A DNA stretch of 64,000 nt from Microbacteriaceae bacterium PS02068. GTDB lineage: Bacteria > Actinomycetota > Actinomycetes > Actinomycetales > Microbacteriaceae. The notes under the pieces are model-generated. The model did no database searches and was not told the DNA's origin. It saw nothing but the letters and a program-made list of their open reading frames with translations. Both the position numbers and the translations under genes were made by a program. Positions 28,278 to 37,148 of this stretch are shown here, piece after piece. The stretch lies in assembly GCA_029959325.1 (NCBI GenBank), contig JASCPF010000003.1, forward strand, positions 1 to 64,000, read 5' to 3'. The first letter of the stretch is position 1. The number at the start of each line of letters is the position of its first letter.

Positions 28278-28934
28278 CTACTCCCAGCGATAGCCTTCGC
28301 CGCGCACGGTAACGATGTGATCCGAGCCGAGCTTCGAGCGCAGGTAGCGCACGTACACGTCGACGACGTTCGAGCCCGGGTCGAAGTCCATGCCCCAGAT
28401 GCGGCTCAGCAGGATCTCGCGCGTGAGGACGACCCCCGGGTGGCGGAGGAACTGCTCGGCCAGTGCGAACTCTCGCGCCGACAGGTCGATCTCACGACCG
28501 GCGACGGTCGTCCGTCGCGCCAGGATGTCGAGGGTGACGTCGCCCTGCGTGAGCACCATGGTGATCGCGCCCGTGCGCTCGCGCAGTCGTGAACGCACTC
28601 GGGCCAGCAGCTCGGCGACCGAGAACGGCTTCGGCACATAGTCGCTGGCGCCGGCATCCAGCCCGTCGACGGCGTCGCTCGCGGCCGACCGCGCCGTGAG
28701 CATGATCACCGGCATCCGCTCGCCGTGTGCGCGGAGCGTGCGCAGCACCTCGAAGCCGTCCATCGACGGCAGGCCGACGTCGAGGATGATCAGGTCGATG
28801 TCACCTTCTTGGCCGCGCTCGAGCGCCGCAAGTCCATCGTCGGCGACGGCGGTCTCGAATCCCTCGGCGTGCAGTGCCCGGGTCACCAGTGCCACGATGT
28901 GCGGTTCGTCATCGACGACGAGGATGCGAGTCAT
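28278..28934 (-). CDS. OmpR-family response regulator
   Basis: The 218-residue product has a receiver domain with the acidic pocket VVDDEPH, phospho-acceptor Asp52 in LIILDVGLPSMDG and Lys102 in YVPKPF. A winged-helix DNA-binding domain follows (VDVYVRYLRSKLG, VRGEGYRWE end). Its start overlaps the stop of the sensor kinase gene by four bases, so kinase and regulator are made together from a minus-strand transcript. Signal and targets are not deducible here. Confidence 0.95.
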   Translation of the reverse strand: MTRILVVDDEPHIVALVTRALHAEGFETAVADDGLAALERGQEGDIDLIILDVGLPSMDGFEVLRTLRAHGERMPVIMLTARSAASDAVDGLDAGASDYVPKPFSVAELLARVRSRLRERTGAITMVLTQGDVTLDILARRTTVAGREIDLSAREFALAEQFLRHPGVVLTREILLSRIWGMDFDPGSNVVDVYVRYLRSKLGSDHIVTVRGEGYRWE

Positions 28935-29917
28935 CCTGAGGCCTCTCGTTGGAGCACGACGTCGCCCGCGCGTACCGGCGTCGGAAGACTGGCGCGGGTA
29001 CCGATCGGGATCTCAATCGTGAAGGTGGCGCCCCCCCCGGGCGTCTCCGCGATCGTACAGTGTCCGCCGTGCGCTTTGGCGATGGCGTCCACAATCGCGA
29101 GTCCGAGTCCTGTGCCGCCGACCGAACGCTTGCCGGCCCCGCGGTCGAAGCGCCGGAACACCCGGTGTCGAAGGGCAGGCGGGATGCCTGGGCCATGGTC
29201 GCGCACCCACACCTGCGCGCCCGAGGGATGCACGGCGCTGCCGATCTCGATGGCGCTGCCCGGCGGTGTGTACTTCGCGGCGTTGTCGGCGAGCTGCAGC
29301 CACGCCTGCAGCAGGCGGTCGCGATCACCGCGGATCACCGCGTCGGCCGCCTGCTCGATGCTCCAGCTGTGGCCGGGGATCACGCTCACGAGGTCGGAGA
29401 CGCGCGCCGTGAGCTCCGCGAGGCCGACGTCGCTCATCGTGAAGCTGTCGGCCTCGACCGCCGCAAGCAGATCGATGTCGCCGATGAGGCGCGTCATTCG
29501 GTCGAGCTCCGAGATGCCGAGCTCGCGCGTCGCCGCGGCATCCACGGGGTCTTCCGGATTCATCAGCTCGAGGTGGCCGCGGATGATCGTGATCGGCGTC
29601 TTCAGCTCGTGCCGCACATCGTCGAGCAGGCGTCGTTGCGAATCGAAGGATGCCTCCGAGCCGTCGGTGATGACGGGGGAGTGCGTGTCGTCGAGCAGCG
29701 TCCAGCCGACGACGGCCGTGACGGCGAGGGTCGCCAGAGCACCGACGACGAACGAGACGACCGAGGCCCACGGGATGTCGGCGCTGCTCGCTGTGCCGAC
29801 CACGAGCATGACGAGCGCCGTCACCGCGAAGCCCGCGCCGACGATCGCCAGCAGCAGGCCGAGCGTGCGGGGTCGTCGCGCGGGTGTGGGTCGCGCGGCG
29901 CCGGCGGATCGGGTCAC
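28931..29917 (-). CDS. Sensor histidine kinase
   Basis: The 328-residue kinase has two N-terminal transmembrane helices (about 19-41 and 50-74) with a very short external loop, so it probably senses a membrane or internal signal. The dimerisation domain has phospho-accepting His103 in LDDVRHELKTPITIIRGH. The catalytic domain has the N box DNAAKYTPPGSA, G1 RDHGPGIP and G2 VGGTGLGLAIVDAIAKAH. There is no PAS domain and no clear HAMP. The gene begins with GTG and overlaps the regulator gene downstream. Confidence 0.93.
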   Translation of the reverse strand: MTRSAGAARPTPARRPRTLGLLLAIVGAGFAVTALVMLVVGTASSADIPWASVVSFVVGALATLAVTAVVGWTLLDDTHSPVITDGSEASFDSQRRLLDDVRHELKTPITIIRGHLELMNPEDPVDAAATRELGISELDRMTRLIGDIDLLAAVEADSFTMSDVGLAELTARVSDLVSVIPGHSWSIEQAADAVIRGDRDRLLQAWLQLADNAAKYTPPGSAIEIGSAVHPSGAQVWVRDHGPGIPPALRHRVFRRFDRGAGKRSVGGTGLGLAIVDAIAKAHGGHCTIAETPGGGATFTIEIPIGTRASLPTPVRAGDVVLQREASG

Positions 29918-29959
29918 GTTCTGATTATGGCCGAGCGAGCGGGCCCCGACGAGTAACGA

Positions 29960-31354
29960 TCAACCCGCGTGCGTCATCGACAGCAGATCGAGCCGCTCAT
30001 CGAGCTGCGCGTCGGTGAGTTCACCGCGCTCGACATAGCCGAGATCGATCACCGCCTCGCGCACCGTGATGCCCTTCGCGACGGCGTGCTTGGCGATCTT
30101 CGCCGCCGCCTCGTAGCCGATGAGCTTGTTGAGCGGCGTCACGATCGACGGCGACATCCCGGCGAAGGCGGCGGCACGGTCGAGGTTGGCCTCGAGACCG
30201 TCGATCGTCTTGTCGGCGAGCACACGCATCGCGTTCGACAGCAGGCGGATCGACTCGAGCAGCGCCGTTCCCATCACGGGGATCGCGACGTTGAGCTCGA
30301 ACGAGCCCGACGCTCCGGCCCACGCGACGGTCGCATCGTTGCCGATCACACGCGCGCAGACCATCAGCGTCGCCTCGGGGACGACGGGGTTGACCTTGCC
30401 GGGCATGATCGACGACCCCGGCTGCAGATCGGGGATGTGCAGCTCGCCGAGGCCCGTGTTCGGCCCCGAGCCCATCCAGCGGATGTCGTTGTTGATCTTG
30501 GTGAGCGACACCGCGATCGTGCGGAGGGCGCCGGATGCCTCGACGAGCCCATCGCGGTTCGCCTGGGCCTCGAAGTGGTCCTTCGCCTCGGTGATCGGCA
30601 GCTCGGTCTCGGCGGCGAGCAGCGCGATGACCTTCTGCGGGAAGCCGAGCGGCGTGTTGATCCCTGTGCCGACGGCCGTGCCGCCCAGCGGCACCTCGCC
30701 GACGCGCGGGAGCACGGCCTGCACGCGCTCGATGCCGAGGCGGATCTGGCGGGCGTAGCCGCCGAACTCCTGGCCGAGGGTGACCGGCGTGGCATCCATC
30801 AGGTGCGTGCGACCCGACTTGACGGCATCCTTCCAGAGCTCGGCCTTCGCCTCGAGGGCGACGGCGAGGTGGTCGAGAGCGGGGATCAGATCGTCGATCA
30901 GGGCCTGCGTCACCGCGATGTGCACCGAGGTCGGGAAGACGTCGTTGGAGGACTGCGACGCGTTGACGTGGTCGTTCGGGTGCACGGGTGCGCCCAGGTG
31001 GCGCGTCGCGAGGGTCGCGAGGACCTCGTTCATGTTCATGTTCGACGAGGTGCCCGACCCGGTCTGGTAGGTGTCGACCGGGAACTGGTCGTCGAAACGG
31101 CCCGAGATGACATCGTCGGCGGCGGCGGCGATCGCGTCGGCGATGGCACCGTCGAGCGTGCCGAGGTCCTTGTTGGCGAGGGCTGCGGCCTTCTTGATGC
31201 GCGCGAGCGCGGCGATCTGGGTCGACTCGAGGCCGTGGCCCGAGATCGGGAAGTTCTCGACGGCGCGCTGGGTCTGCGCGGCGTACAAGGCGTCCTTCGG
31301 GACGCGCACCTCGCCCATGGTGTCGTGTTCGATGCGGTAGTCGATGTCGGTCAT
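29960..31354 (-). CDS. fumC: Class II fumarate hydratase
   Basis: This citric acid cycle enzyme interconverts fumarate and malate without an iron-sulfur cluster. The 464-residue product carries [20 protein letters not shown] at the start, [14 protein letters not shown], the catalytic region [15 protein letters not shown], and the signature loop [13 protein letters not shown]. All expected blocks are present and the length is normal. It lies downstream of the carbonic anhydrase gene with a 66-base gap and upstream of the two-component pair. The gene block resembles fum-glpX-DUF4245 of M. tuberculosis, with glpX moved. Confidence 0.96.
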   Translation of the reverse strand: MTDIDYRIEHDTMGEVRVPKDALYAAQTQRAVENFPISGHGLESTQIAALARIKKAAALANKDLGTLDGAIADAIAAAADDVISGRFDDQFPVDTYQTGSGTSSNMNMNEVLATLATRHLGAPVHPNDHVNASQSSNDVFPTSVHIAVTQALIDDLIPALDHLAVALEAKAELWKDAVKSGRTHLMDATPVTLGQEFGGYARQIRLGIERVQAVLPRVGEVPLGGTAVGTGINTPLGFPQKVIALLAAETELPITEAKDHFEAQANRDGLVEASGALRTIAVSLTKINNDIRWMGSGPNTGLGELHIPDLQPGSSIMPGKVNPVVPEATLMVCARVIGNDATVAWAGASGSFELNVAIPVMGTALLESIRLLSNAMRVLADKTIDGLEANLDRAAAFAGMSPSIVTPLNKLIGYEAAAKIAKHAVAKGITVREAVIDLGYVERGELTDAQLDERLDLLSMTHAG

Positions 31355-31420
31355 GTCACGTCCTCGTGGTGGTGTCGGTGCAGGTTTCTGGGGAATCAGG
31401 GAGCTCGGCGAGCAGCCGGG

Positions 31421-32083
31421 TCAGGCGTCGAGGCCGACGGTCACGTGCGGCACCGCGGTGCCTTCGCCGAGGCGGTAGTTCGCGCCGACGATGCCGACCC
31501 GGCCCTCGGCCACGGCATCGGCGATGAGCCGCGACGACTCAAGAATGTCGTCGATCGTGTTGCCGAGGTGCGCGATGCCGACGTCCTCGGCATCCAGCTC
31601 GCGCGGATCGATGCCGTTGCTCTCCCGCAGCACCGAGCGCGCGGCGGGCACGATCTTCGCGATCAGGCGCCAGATGTGCGGGGGCAGCTCGGGCGAGTCG
31701 ATCGCCGCCGAGTCGATCGCCGCGCGCACGGCCCCGCACGCGTCGTGGGCCAGCACGATGATGAGCGACACGTCGAGTGCGGCCACGGCGTACTCGAGGC
31801 TCGCGACCGCCGAGTCCGACGCGACCTGGCCGGCGTTGCGCACGACGAACAGGTCGCCGAGGCCCTGGTCGAAGATGATCTCAGCGGCCAGGCGCGAGTC
31901 TGCGCAGCCGAAGAGCGCGGCTCGAGGCTTCTGCGCGGCGGCGAGCTCGTTGCGGCGCTCGACGTCCTGATTGGGATGCCGGGGCTCACCCGCCACGAAG
32001 CGTTCGTTGCCGGCGCGCATGTCCCGCCAGACCTCGGTGGGCGTCTCGCGGGTCGTGTCGGCGTCTGTCTGAGCGTCTGTCAT
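31421..32083 (-). CDS. Beta-carbonic anhydrase
   Basis: The 220-residue product interconverts carbon dioxide and bicarbonate. The zinc ligands and dyad are visible: Cys60 with Asp62 and Arg64 in LFGCADSR, then His113 and Cys116 in VLAHDACGA. The length is normal for type I bacterial enzymes. Bicarbonate is the substrate of PEP carboxylase, whose gene is elsewhere in the window, but no direct link is implied. Its ATG overlaps the stop of the DUF4245 gene by four bases. Confidence 0.95.
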   Translation of the reverse strand: MTDAQTDADTTRETPTEVWRDMRAGNERFVAGEPRHPNQDVERRNELAAAQKPRAALFGCADSRLAAEIIFDQGLGDLFVVRNAGQVASDSAVASLEYAVAALDVSLIIVLAHDACGAVRAAIDSAAIDSPELPPHIWRLIAKIVPAARSVLRESNGIDPRELDAEDVGIAHLGNTIDDILESSRLIADAVAEGRVGIVGANYRLGEGTAVPHVTVGLDA

Positions 32084-32769
32084 GGCGTCTCCTCACGCAG
32101 GGCGCGGATCTGGTCGGCGACGCCCTCGGCCGCGATGGCCGCGGTGGCCGCATCGGTGTCGCCGTAGATCAGCACGGTGTCGGTGCCGGCCGAGCTCGAC
32201 AGGGCGTACGAGACCGTGTCGATGCGCGCCGTCGCGGGGATCTCGTATTCATCCCACTCGACGCCGTCGATCGTGACCGAGCCGGTGGGCGCATAGTTGC
32301 CGAGTTGCTTCGAGGCCCAGCCTTCGGGGGCATCGATGCCCTGCGCGACATTCACGTAGCCGGTCTTCGTGGCGGGGGCATAGACGACGCGCCAGGCCTG
32401 TCCCTCGAGGGTCGCCTTGTTGGCACGCCAGTCGGACGGCACGATCGGGACGATGATCGTGCGCCCGGTCGAATCGGCGACCTGCGCCGCGGCCGCCGCG
32501 ACATCGGCCGGCGGAGGTTCTTCGAACGATCCCCGGGGGACACCGAAGTAGACGACGGCGACGACGGCGACGGTCACGAGCAGCGCCGCGATCAGATTGC
32601 GGAAGGTCTTGCTCGACCGGTAGGCGGCTGACGATGCCGCCTTGCGGTCGGCCGTCTCTTGCGGGGTCTCCGGGCGTCCGAGCTCGGCGACGATGCGGGG
32701 CCCACGCCCCCGAGGCTCCGCCCGTCGCGACGCGGCGGGTGGAGTGGGGTGGGGAGGGGAGGATGCCAT
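32080..32769 (-). CDS. DUF4245 domain protein
   Basis: A 229-residue bitopic protein. A basic/Pro-rich cytoplasmic N-terminus with ELGRPETPQETADRK is followed by a transmembrane helix (FRNLIAALLVTVAVVAVVYFGVP, about 60-82). The external domain carries IIVPIVPSDWRANKA, WRVVYAPATKTGYVNVAQ and WDEYEIPATARIDTVSYALS, as in DUF4245 lipoprotein-like proteins. The start chosen (ATG at 32769) shares one base with the xseB stop (TGATG), giving a coupled run xseB-DUF4245-carbonic anhydrase. Function unknown. Confidence 0.85.
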   Translation of the reverse strand: MASSPPHPTPPAASRRAEPRGRGPRIVAELGRPETPQETADRKAASSAAYRSSKTFRNLIAALLVTVAVVAVVYFGVPRGSFEEPPPADVAAAAAQVADSTGRTIIVPIVPSDWRANKATLEGQAWRVVYAPATKTGYVNVAQGIDAPEGWASKQLGNYAPTGSVTIDGVEWDEYEIPATARIDTVSYALSSSAGTDTVLIYGDTDAATAAIAAEGVADQIRALREETP

Positions 32770-32999
32770 CACGCCTCCGCGTCTGCGGGGCGCGCGGCCT
32801 CGAGCAGGCGCTTCGCGCCGACGAGCCACTCCTCGCACCGGGCCGCGAGGGCTTCGCCACGGGTCCACAGGGTCAGTGACTGCTCGAGCGTCGGGGCGCC
32901 CTGCTCGAGGTCGGCGACCACGCGCACGAGCTCGTCGCGCGCCTGCTCGAACGACAGGCTCGCGACATCAGGTGCAGCGTCGGCGGTCATGGCATCCAT
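32769..32999 (-). CDS. xseB: Exodeoxyribonuclease VII small subunit
   Basis: The 76-residue product is the small subunit that oligomerises around XseA. The family core [20 protein letters not shown] and [20 protein letters not shown] is clear, and the length is typical. The gene normally sits next to or overlapping xseA. Here 411 bases of repeated sequence lie between them, although both run on the minus strand. It is translationally coupled by TGATG to the DUF4245 gene. Confidence 0.93.
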   Translation of the reverse strand: MDAMTADAAPDVASLSFEQARDELVRVVADLEQGAPTLEQSLTLWTRGEALAARCEEWLVGAKRLLEAARPADAEA

Positions 33000-33410
33000 C
33001 TTAGGACGGGCCTCGGACCCGCCCGACTCGACGACGGGGCCGGCGCGTGGGGCGCCGGGCGCGGAGAATGTCGGCGCGTTGTGCGGCCTCGGTGCGCCGG
33101 AGGCAGCAGTTTGCGACGAGTTCTTCTGGGGGTGGGGGTGTGGGTTGGGTTGGGAAAGTGGGGGTGTGCGTTGGAGAGGTGGGCGCGTGCTGCGGGTTCG
33201 GGGTACGTGAGGCCGCGGTTTGCGCCGAGTTTCCTGGGGCGGCTGCTCGGGAAGGGGCAGAAGTGGGCGCGTGCTGTCGCCTCGACGCGCGCGAGACCGC
33301 GGTTTGCGCCGACTACTTCGCCGTCTTCGCCGTCTTCGCCGCGGCTCGCGCCCACTGCGTCGTCACCGCGGGGCAGCGGGCCCTGGCAAAAGTGCGGGCC
33401 AGGCGGGGTG
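33000..33410. repeat. xseA-xseB spacer with degenerate tandem repeats (family D)
   Basis: This 411-base non-coding stretch holds three degenerate units. Two are about 83 bases apart (33179 and 33262), each beginning GTGGGCGCGTGCTG and containing CCGCGGTTTGCGCCGA; a more diverged unit lies near 33072 with GCAGCAGTTTGCGACGAGTT. Conceptual translations give matching peptides, but no start, ribosome site or stable frame runs through. A G-rich stretch (33127-33175) separates units one and two. I see no gene here. Confidence 0.75.
33382..33403 (-). terminator. Possible hairpin after xseA
   Basis: CCTGGC and GCCAGG are six-base arms around a 10-base loop containing CTTTT when read on the minus strand. 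The hairpin lies 7 bases beyond the xseA stop. The stem is short, so it is only a weak candidate terminator or attenuator. Confidence 0.35.
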
Positions 33411-34694
33411 TCAGTCGGCCGACTCGGCGACGGGGCCGTCGGAGCGTGCCGCGAACGAGCCCTCGGCCACGGTGACCACCACCGCGGTGCCGGCCGGCGC
33501 CTGGGCCGCGTCGCGCACGATGACGCCGCCGTCGGTGTGCGCGATCGCGTAGCCGCGCGCGAGCGTGGCTCCGGGCGAGAGCGCGCGCAACGACGCGCGC
33601 AGCTGCGCCGCGACCCGCTCACCCTCGTGCACGCGGCGAGTGACGACGTCACGCCCCCGGGCCGTGAGGGTCCACAGCTCGTGCGCGCGCGTCGTCAGCA
33701 TCGTGTCGGGGCTGCGCAGCACCGGACGCGTGCGCAGTTGTTCGAGCTGGGCGACGTCGTGGCCGATCCGCTGGGTGAGCCGTGTGCGCGCCCGGCTGCG
33801 CAGCTGCTGCACGAGCGCGCGCTGCTCGGCGACGTCGGGGACGACCTTCTTCGCGGCATCCGTCGGCGTCGATGCTCGCAGGTCGGCGACGTCGTCGAGC
33901 AGGGGGTGGTCGTTCTCGTGTCCGATGGCCGAGACGATGGGAGTGGATGCTTCGGCGACGGCGCGCAGCAGCTTCTCGTCGCTGAAGCCCAACAGGGTCT
34001 GCGGGTCGCCGCCGCCGCGCGCGATCACGATGACGTCGACCTCGGGGTCGGCATCGAGGACTTTCAGCGCGGCGATCGTCTCGGGCACGCATCGGTCGCC
34101 CTGCACGGCCGCGTGGATCGTCCGGAACCGCACCTGCGGCCAGCGCAGCTCGGCGTTGCGGTGCACGTCCTTCTCGGCGTCGCTGCGCTCGCCCGTGATG
34201 AGCCCGATCACCTGCGGCAGGAACGGCAGCCGCTTCTTGCGCGCGACGTCGAACAGACCCTCGCTGCGCAGCTGCGCGCGCAGCCGCTCGAGGCGCTCCA
34301 GTTGATCGCCGAGACCCGTGTGCCGCATCGCCGACACCGTGAACGTGAAATCTCCCGACTTGACGAAATAGTCGCTCTTCACGCACGCGACGACGCGATC
34401 GCCGATCTTCAGGTCGCGCATGTCGGAAGGCAGACGCTGCAGGGTCGATGACCACAGGCGGAACGAGATCATGGCGTCGCCGGAGGCATCCTTCAGCCGT
34501 CCGAAGACGTGCCCGCCGCGCAGGTTCCAGGCGGTGATCTCACCCTCGACCCACACCGAACCCCAGTTCGAGACGAAGCCCCGGATGGTCTCGTTGAGGC
34601 GCGAGATCGAGGTGGGCGTGTCGGGCGACGACTCGCGCGGATGCACGGCGTCGGGCGGCGGTGTCTGGCCGGGTGCCGCTTCGAACGAGGTCAT
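33411..34694 (-). CDS. xseA: Exodeoxyribonuclease VII large subunit
   Basis: The catalytic subunit of exonuclease VII, which degrades single-stranded DNA to oligonucleotides. ATG at 34692-34694 is preceded by GGGAG and gives 427 residues, normal for the family. An N-terminal OB fold carries WVEGEITAWNLRGGHVFGRLKD. The catalytic domain has LITGERSDAEKDVHRN, VIVIARGGGDPQTLLGFSDE and IVSAIGHENDHPLLDDVADL, then a coiled-coil C-terminus. It is divergent from ispH, as in mycobacteria. The frame is open back to 35102 over ispH, but that part is a shadow. Confidence 0.95.
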   Translation of the reverse strand: MTSFEAAPGQTPPPDAVHPRESSPDTPTSISRLNETIRGFVSNWGSVWVEGEITAWNLRGGHVFGRLKDASGDAMISFRLWSSTLQRLPSDMRDLKIGDRVVACVKSDYFVKSGDFTFTVSAMRHTGLGDQLERLERLRAQLRSEGLFDVARKKRLPFLPQVIGLITGERSDAEKDVHRNAELRWPQVRFRTIHAAVQGDRCVPETIAALKVLDADPEVDVIVIARGGGDPQTLLGFSDEKLLRAVAEASTPIVSAIGHENDHPLLDDVADLRASTPTDAAKKVVPDVAEQRALVQQLRSRARTRLTQRIGHDVAQLEQLRTRPVLRSPDTMLTTRAHELWTLTARGRDVVTRRVHEGERVAAQLRASLRALSPGATLARGYAIAHTDGGVIVRDAAQAPAGTAVVVTVAEGSFAARSDGPVAESAD

Positions 34695-34796
34695 CGCTCC
34701 CTTTCCGACCGCGATTCTCACCGAGGTCTCGCCGTGCGCCGCGCCTGCGCGCGGGCGTGCGGCCCGCGCCCAGCGTGTGCTCTCTAGAATCGGAGG

Positions 34797-35867
34797 GTGA
34801 GCAGCACAGCCGTCCGTCTTCCCCTGCCCCGCATTCCGGGGCCCCGTGGTCGGCTTCAGGATAACCCGGTCGCCGGACACAAGAAGGTGCTGCTGGCGTC
34901 GCCGCGCGGCTATTGCGCCGGGGTCGACCGGGCCGTGATCGCGGTCGAGAAGGCGCTCGAGCGCTACGGCGCGCCGGTGTACGTGCGCAAGCAGATCGTG
35001 CACAACATCCATGTGGTCACCGAGCTCGAGGCGCAGGGCGCGATCTTCGTCGACGAGGTCGACGAGGTTCCCGAGGGTGCCCACGTGGTCTTCAGCGCGC
35101 ACGGCGTCTCACCCGCGGTCGTGAACGAAGCCGCGGATCGCGGCCTGCACGCGATCGACGCGACGTGCCCGCTCGTGACGAAGGTGCACCGCGAGGCGGT
35201 GCGCTTCGCGCGTGACGACTTCGAGATCCTGCTGATCGGGCACGAAGGCCACGAAGAAGTCGAGGGCACCGCGGGCGAGGCGCCCGAGCACGTCACGATC
35301 GTGAACTCGCCCGAGCACGCCGACACCGTCGAGGTCAGGGATCCGTCCCGGGTCGTGTGGCTGTCGCAGACGACGCTCTCGGTCGACGAGACCATGGAGA
35401 CCGTCCGCCGCCTGCGCGAGCGCTTCCCCGAGCTGAACGATCCGCCCTCCGACGACATCTGCTACGCGACGCAGAACCGGCAGGTCGCGATCAAGAAGGT
35501 CGCGAAGGATGCCGACCTCGTGATCGTCGTCGGCTCCGCCAATTCGTCGAACTCGGTGCGCCTCGTCGAGGTCGCCCTCGAATACGGGGCATCCGCTGCA
35601 TATCGCGTCGACTACGCGCACGAGATCGAGCAGTCGTGGCTCGATGGCGTCGAGACCGTCGGCGTGACGAGCGGAGCCTCGGTGCCCGAGGTGCTCGTGC
35701 AAGAGGTGCTCGAAGAGCTCTCCGGCGCCGGCTACCGCGACGTCGAGCAGGTGCGCACGGCAGAGGAAGACCTCATCTTCTCGCTGCCGAAGGAACTGCG
35801 TCAGGATGCCACGGGCCGCCGTGACGAGCGCGCCCTCGGCGGTCGCGCATCGGGAGAGCGGCCCTGA
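34797..35867 (+). CDS. ispH: 4-hydroxy-3-methylbut-2-enyl diphosphate reductase
   Basis: IspH is the last enzyme of the MEP isoprenoid pathway, reducing HMBPP to IPP and DMAPP with a [4Fe-4S] cluster. The three cluster cysteines are Cys40 ([12 protein letters not shown]), Cys124 (DATCPLVTK) and Cys222 ([10 protein letters not shown]). The substrate motif [12 protein letters not shown] and FSAHGVSP are also present. The GTG start at 34797 has GGAG ahead and adds about 28 residues before the core, common in actinobacteria. The C-terminus has about 25 residues beyond the usual end. Confidence 0.96.
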   Translation: MSSTAVRLPLPRIPGPRGRLQDNPVAGHKKVLLASPRGYCAGVDRAVIAVEKALERYGAPVYVRKQIVHNIHVVTELEAQGAIFVDEVDEVPEGAHVVFSAHGVSPAVVNEAADRGLHAIDATCPLVTKVHREAVRFARDDFEILLIGHEGHEEVEGTAGEAPEHVTIVNSPEHADTVEVRDPSRVVWLSQTTLSVDETMETVRRLRERFPELNDPPSDDICYATQNRQVAIKKVAKDADLVIVVGSANSSNSVRLVEVALEYGASAAYRVDYAHEIEQSWLDGVETVGVTSGASVPEVLVQEVLEELSGAGYRDVEQVRTAEEDLIFSLPKELRQDATGRRDERALGGRASGERP

Positions 35868-35869
35868 GC

Positions 35870-36460
35870 ATGACCGCGCCGCAGCCGCGCGACGAATCGG
35901 GCGCGCCCGTGCAGGACGATCGCCCGCGGCCCGCCTATGGCGAATACGCGACGCCCGAGCAGCAACGCGCCGCGATGGGGATGCCGGCGCCTGAGGCATC
36001 CATCCCTCTGCCCGCCGCCCCGGTCTCGCCGCGACTGCCTGTCGACGCGCCCTTCACTCCGGTGCGGCCGACGCACGCGACGACGAGCGCGGCGCGTCCG
36101 ACGCGCAGGGTCGACCGCATCATCACCTTCGCGCTGCTCGCCTATGGCCTGATGACGGTGATCAGCTCTGTGCCGCAGCTGTGGCACTTCACCGACTTCG
36201 CGCAGACGTGGATGACCCTCGCCGGCATCGACGCGACCTTCACCAACATCGCGCAGGGCGACCTGTGGGGTCGCATCGGCGCCTTCGTGTTCGCCGCGGG
36301 CTGGGTGCTCACCGCGGTGCTGTCGTGGCGCGCGGTGGCACGCGCGCGGCTGAGCTGGTGGATCCCGCTCGTGGGTGCGATCGTGACCTTCCTCGTCGTG
36401 ACCGTGTGCCTCACGGTGCCACTGATCGGCGACCCGGCGATCGCCGGGCATTTCGCCTGA
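35870..36460 (+). CDS. DUF6264-like membrane protein
   Basis: A 196-residue protein with a Pro-rich cytoplasmic arm of about 80 residues containing RPAYGEYATPEQQRAA. Three transmembrane helices follow (about 88-107, 140-157 and 164-188). The Arg-Pro-x-Tyr-Gly-Glu-Tyr-Ala-Thr-Pro-Glu-Gln segment is common at the start of DUF6264-type proteins of Microbacteriaceae; I assign the family from that pattern with moderate confidence. Function unknown. It begins 2 bases after the ispH stop and is probably co-transcribed. Confidence 0.65.
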   Translation: MTAPQPRDESGAPVQDDRPRPAYGEYATPEQQRAAMGMPAPEASIPLPAAPVSPRLPVDAPFTPVRPTHATTSAARPTRRVDRIITFALLAYGLMTVISSVPQLWHFTDFAQTWMTLAGIDATFTNIAQGDLWGRIGAFVFAAGWVLTAVLSWRAVARARLSWWIPLVGAIVTFLVVTVCLTVPLIGDPAIAGHFA

Positions 36461-36495
36461 GTCGTCGCGGGCATCGCGGGCCGTAGCATGGCGGC

Positions 36496-37047
36496 ATGCC
36501 TCGTCTGCTCGCCGTTTGCGTCGTCCATCAGCTGCGTCCCGATGCCGGAACGGTCGGCACGACCGCCATCGACAAGCGTCCCGTCACCGGCCCGGTCAAG
36601 GTCGGTCCATACGGGCTCTACGCCGACGTACAGGCCGATCGCAAGCACCACGGCGGGCACGACAAGGCTCTTTACGCCTACGCGCAGGAAGATGCCGAGT
36701 ACTGGGCGGGCGAACTCGGTCGTGAGGTGGCGCCGGGCTTCTTCGGTGAGAACCTCCGCACCGAGGGCATCGATGTCAACGCGGCCCGCGTCGGCGAGGT
36801 GTGGCGCATCGGTGAGAAGGTTCGGGTGCAGGTGACCATGCCGCGGACGCCGTGTCAGACGTTCGCGCGCCGCATCGGGGGCGACGACCAGCGCGGTTGG
36901 GTGAAGCGATTCTCCGACGCACGACGACTCGGCCCGTACCTGAAGGTGCTCGACGGTGGGCGGGTGCAGGCGGGCGACGAGATCGTCGTCGAGGATGCCC
37001 CGGACGGAGCCCCGACGATCCTCGATGTCTACCGGGCGCCCGCCTGA
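36496..37047 (+). CDS. MOSC domain-containing protein
   Basis: A 183-residue single-domain MOSC protein of the YiiM type, related to the C-terminal domain of molybdenum cofactor sulfurase. The family stretches are GPVKVGPYGLYADVQADRKHH followed by GGHDKALYAYAQED, then FGENLRTEGIDVNAARVGE and PRTPCQTFARR. The conserved Cys in the last motif is the proposed sulfur-carrier residue. Such proteins often reduce N-hydroxylated bases or carry sulfur; which applies here is not shown. It ends just before a strong hairpin facing fba. Confidence 0.9.
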   Translation: MPRLLAVCVVHQLRPDAGTVGTTAIDKRPVTGPVKVGPYGLYADVQADRKHHGGHDKALYAYAQEDAEYWAGELGREVAPGFFGENLRTEGIDVNAARVGEVWRIGEKVRVQVTMPRTPCQTFARRIGGDDQRGWVKRFSDARRLGPYLKVLDGGRVQAGDEIVVEDAPDGAPTILDVYRAPA

Positions 37048-37092
37048 CCTCGGCGCGGTCACGCGCGGCGAGGCTCGGCGCGGTCGCGCATG

Positions 37093-37132
37093 CGCGAAGC
37101 GCCCCGGACCGTGCGGTCCGGGGCGCTTCGCG
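37093..37132. terminator. Bidirectional terminator between the MOSC gene and fba
   Basis: Perfect 18-base arms CGCGAAGCGCCCCGGACC and GGTCCGGGGCGCTTCGCG enclose the loop GTGC. The hairpin is 46 bases after the MOSC gene stop and 17 bases from the fba stop, so it can serve both convergent transcripts. Confidence 0.85.
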
Positions 37133-37148
37133 TGTGGTGCGGTCGGCG

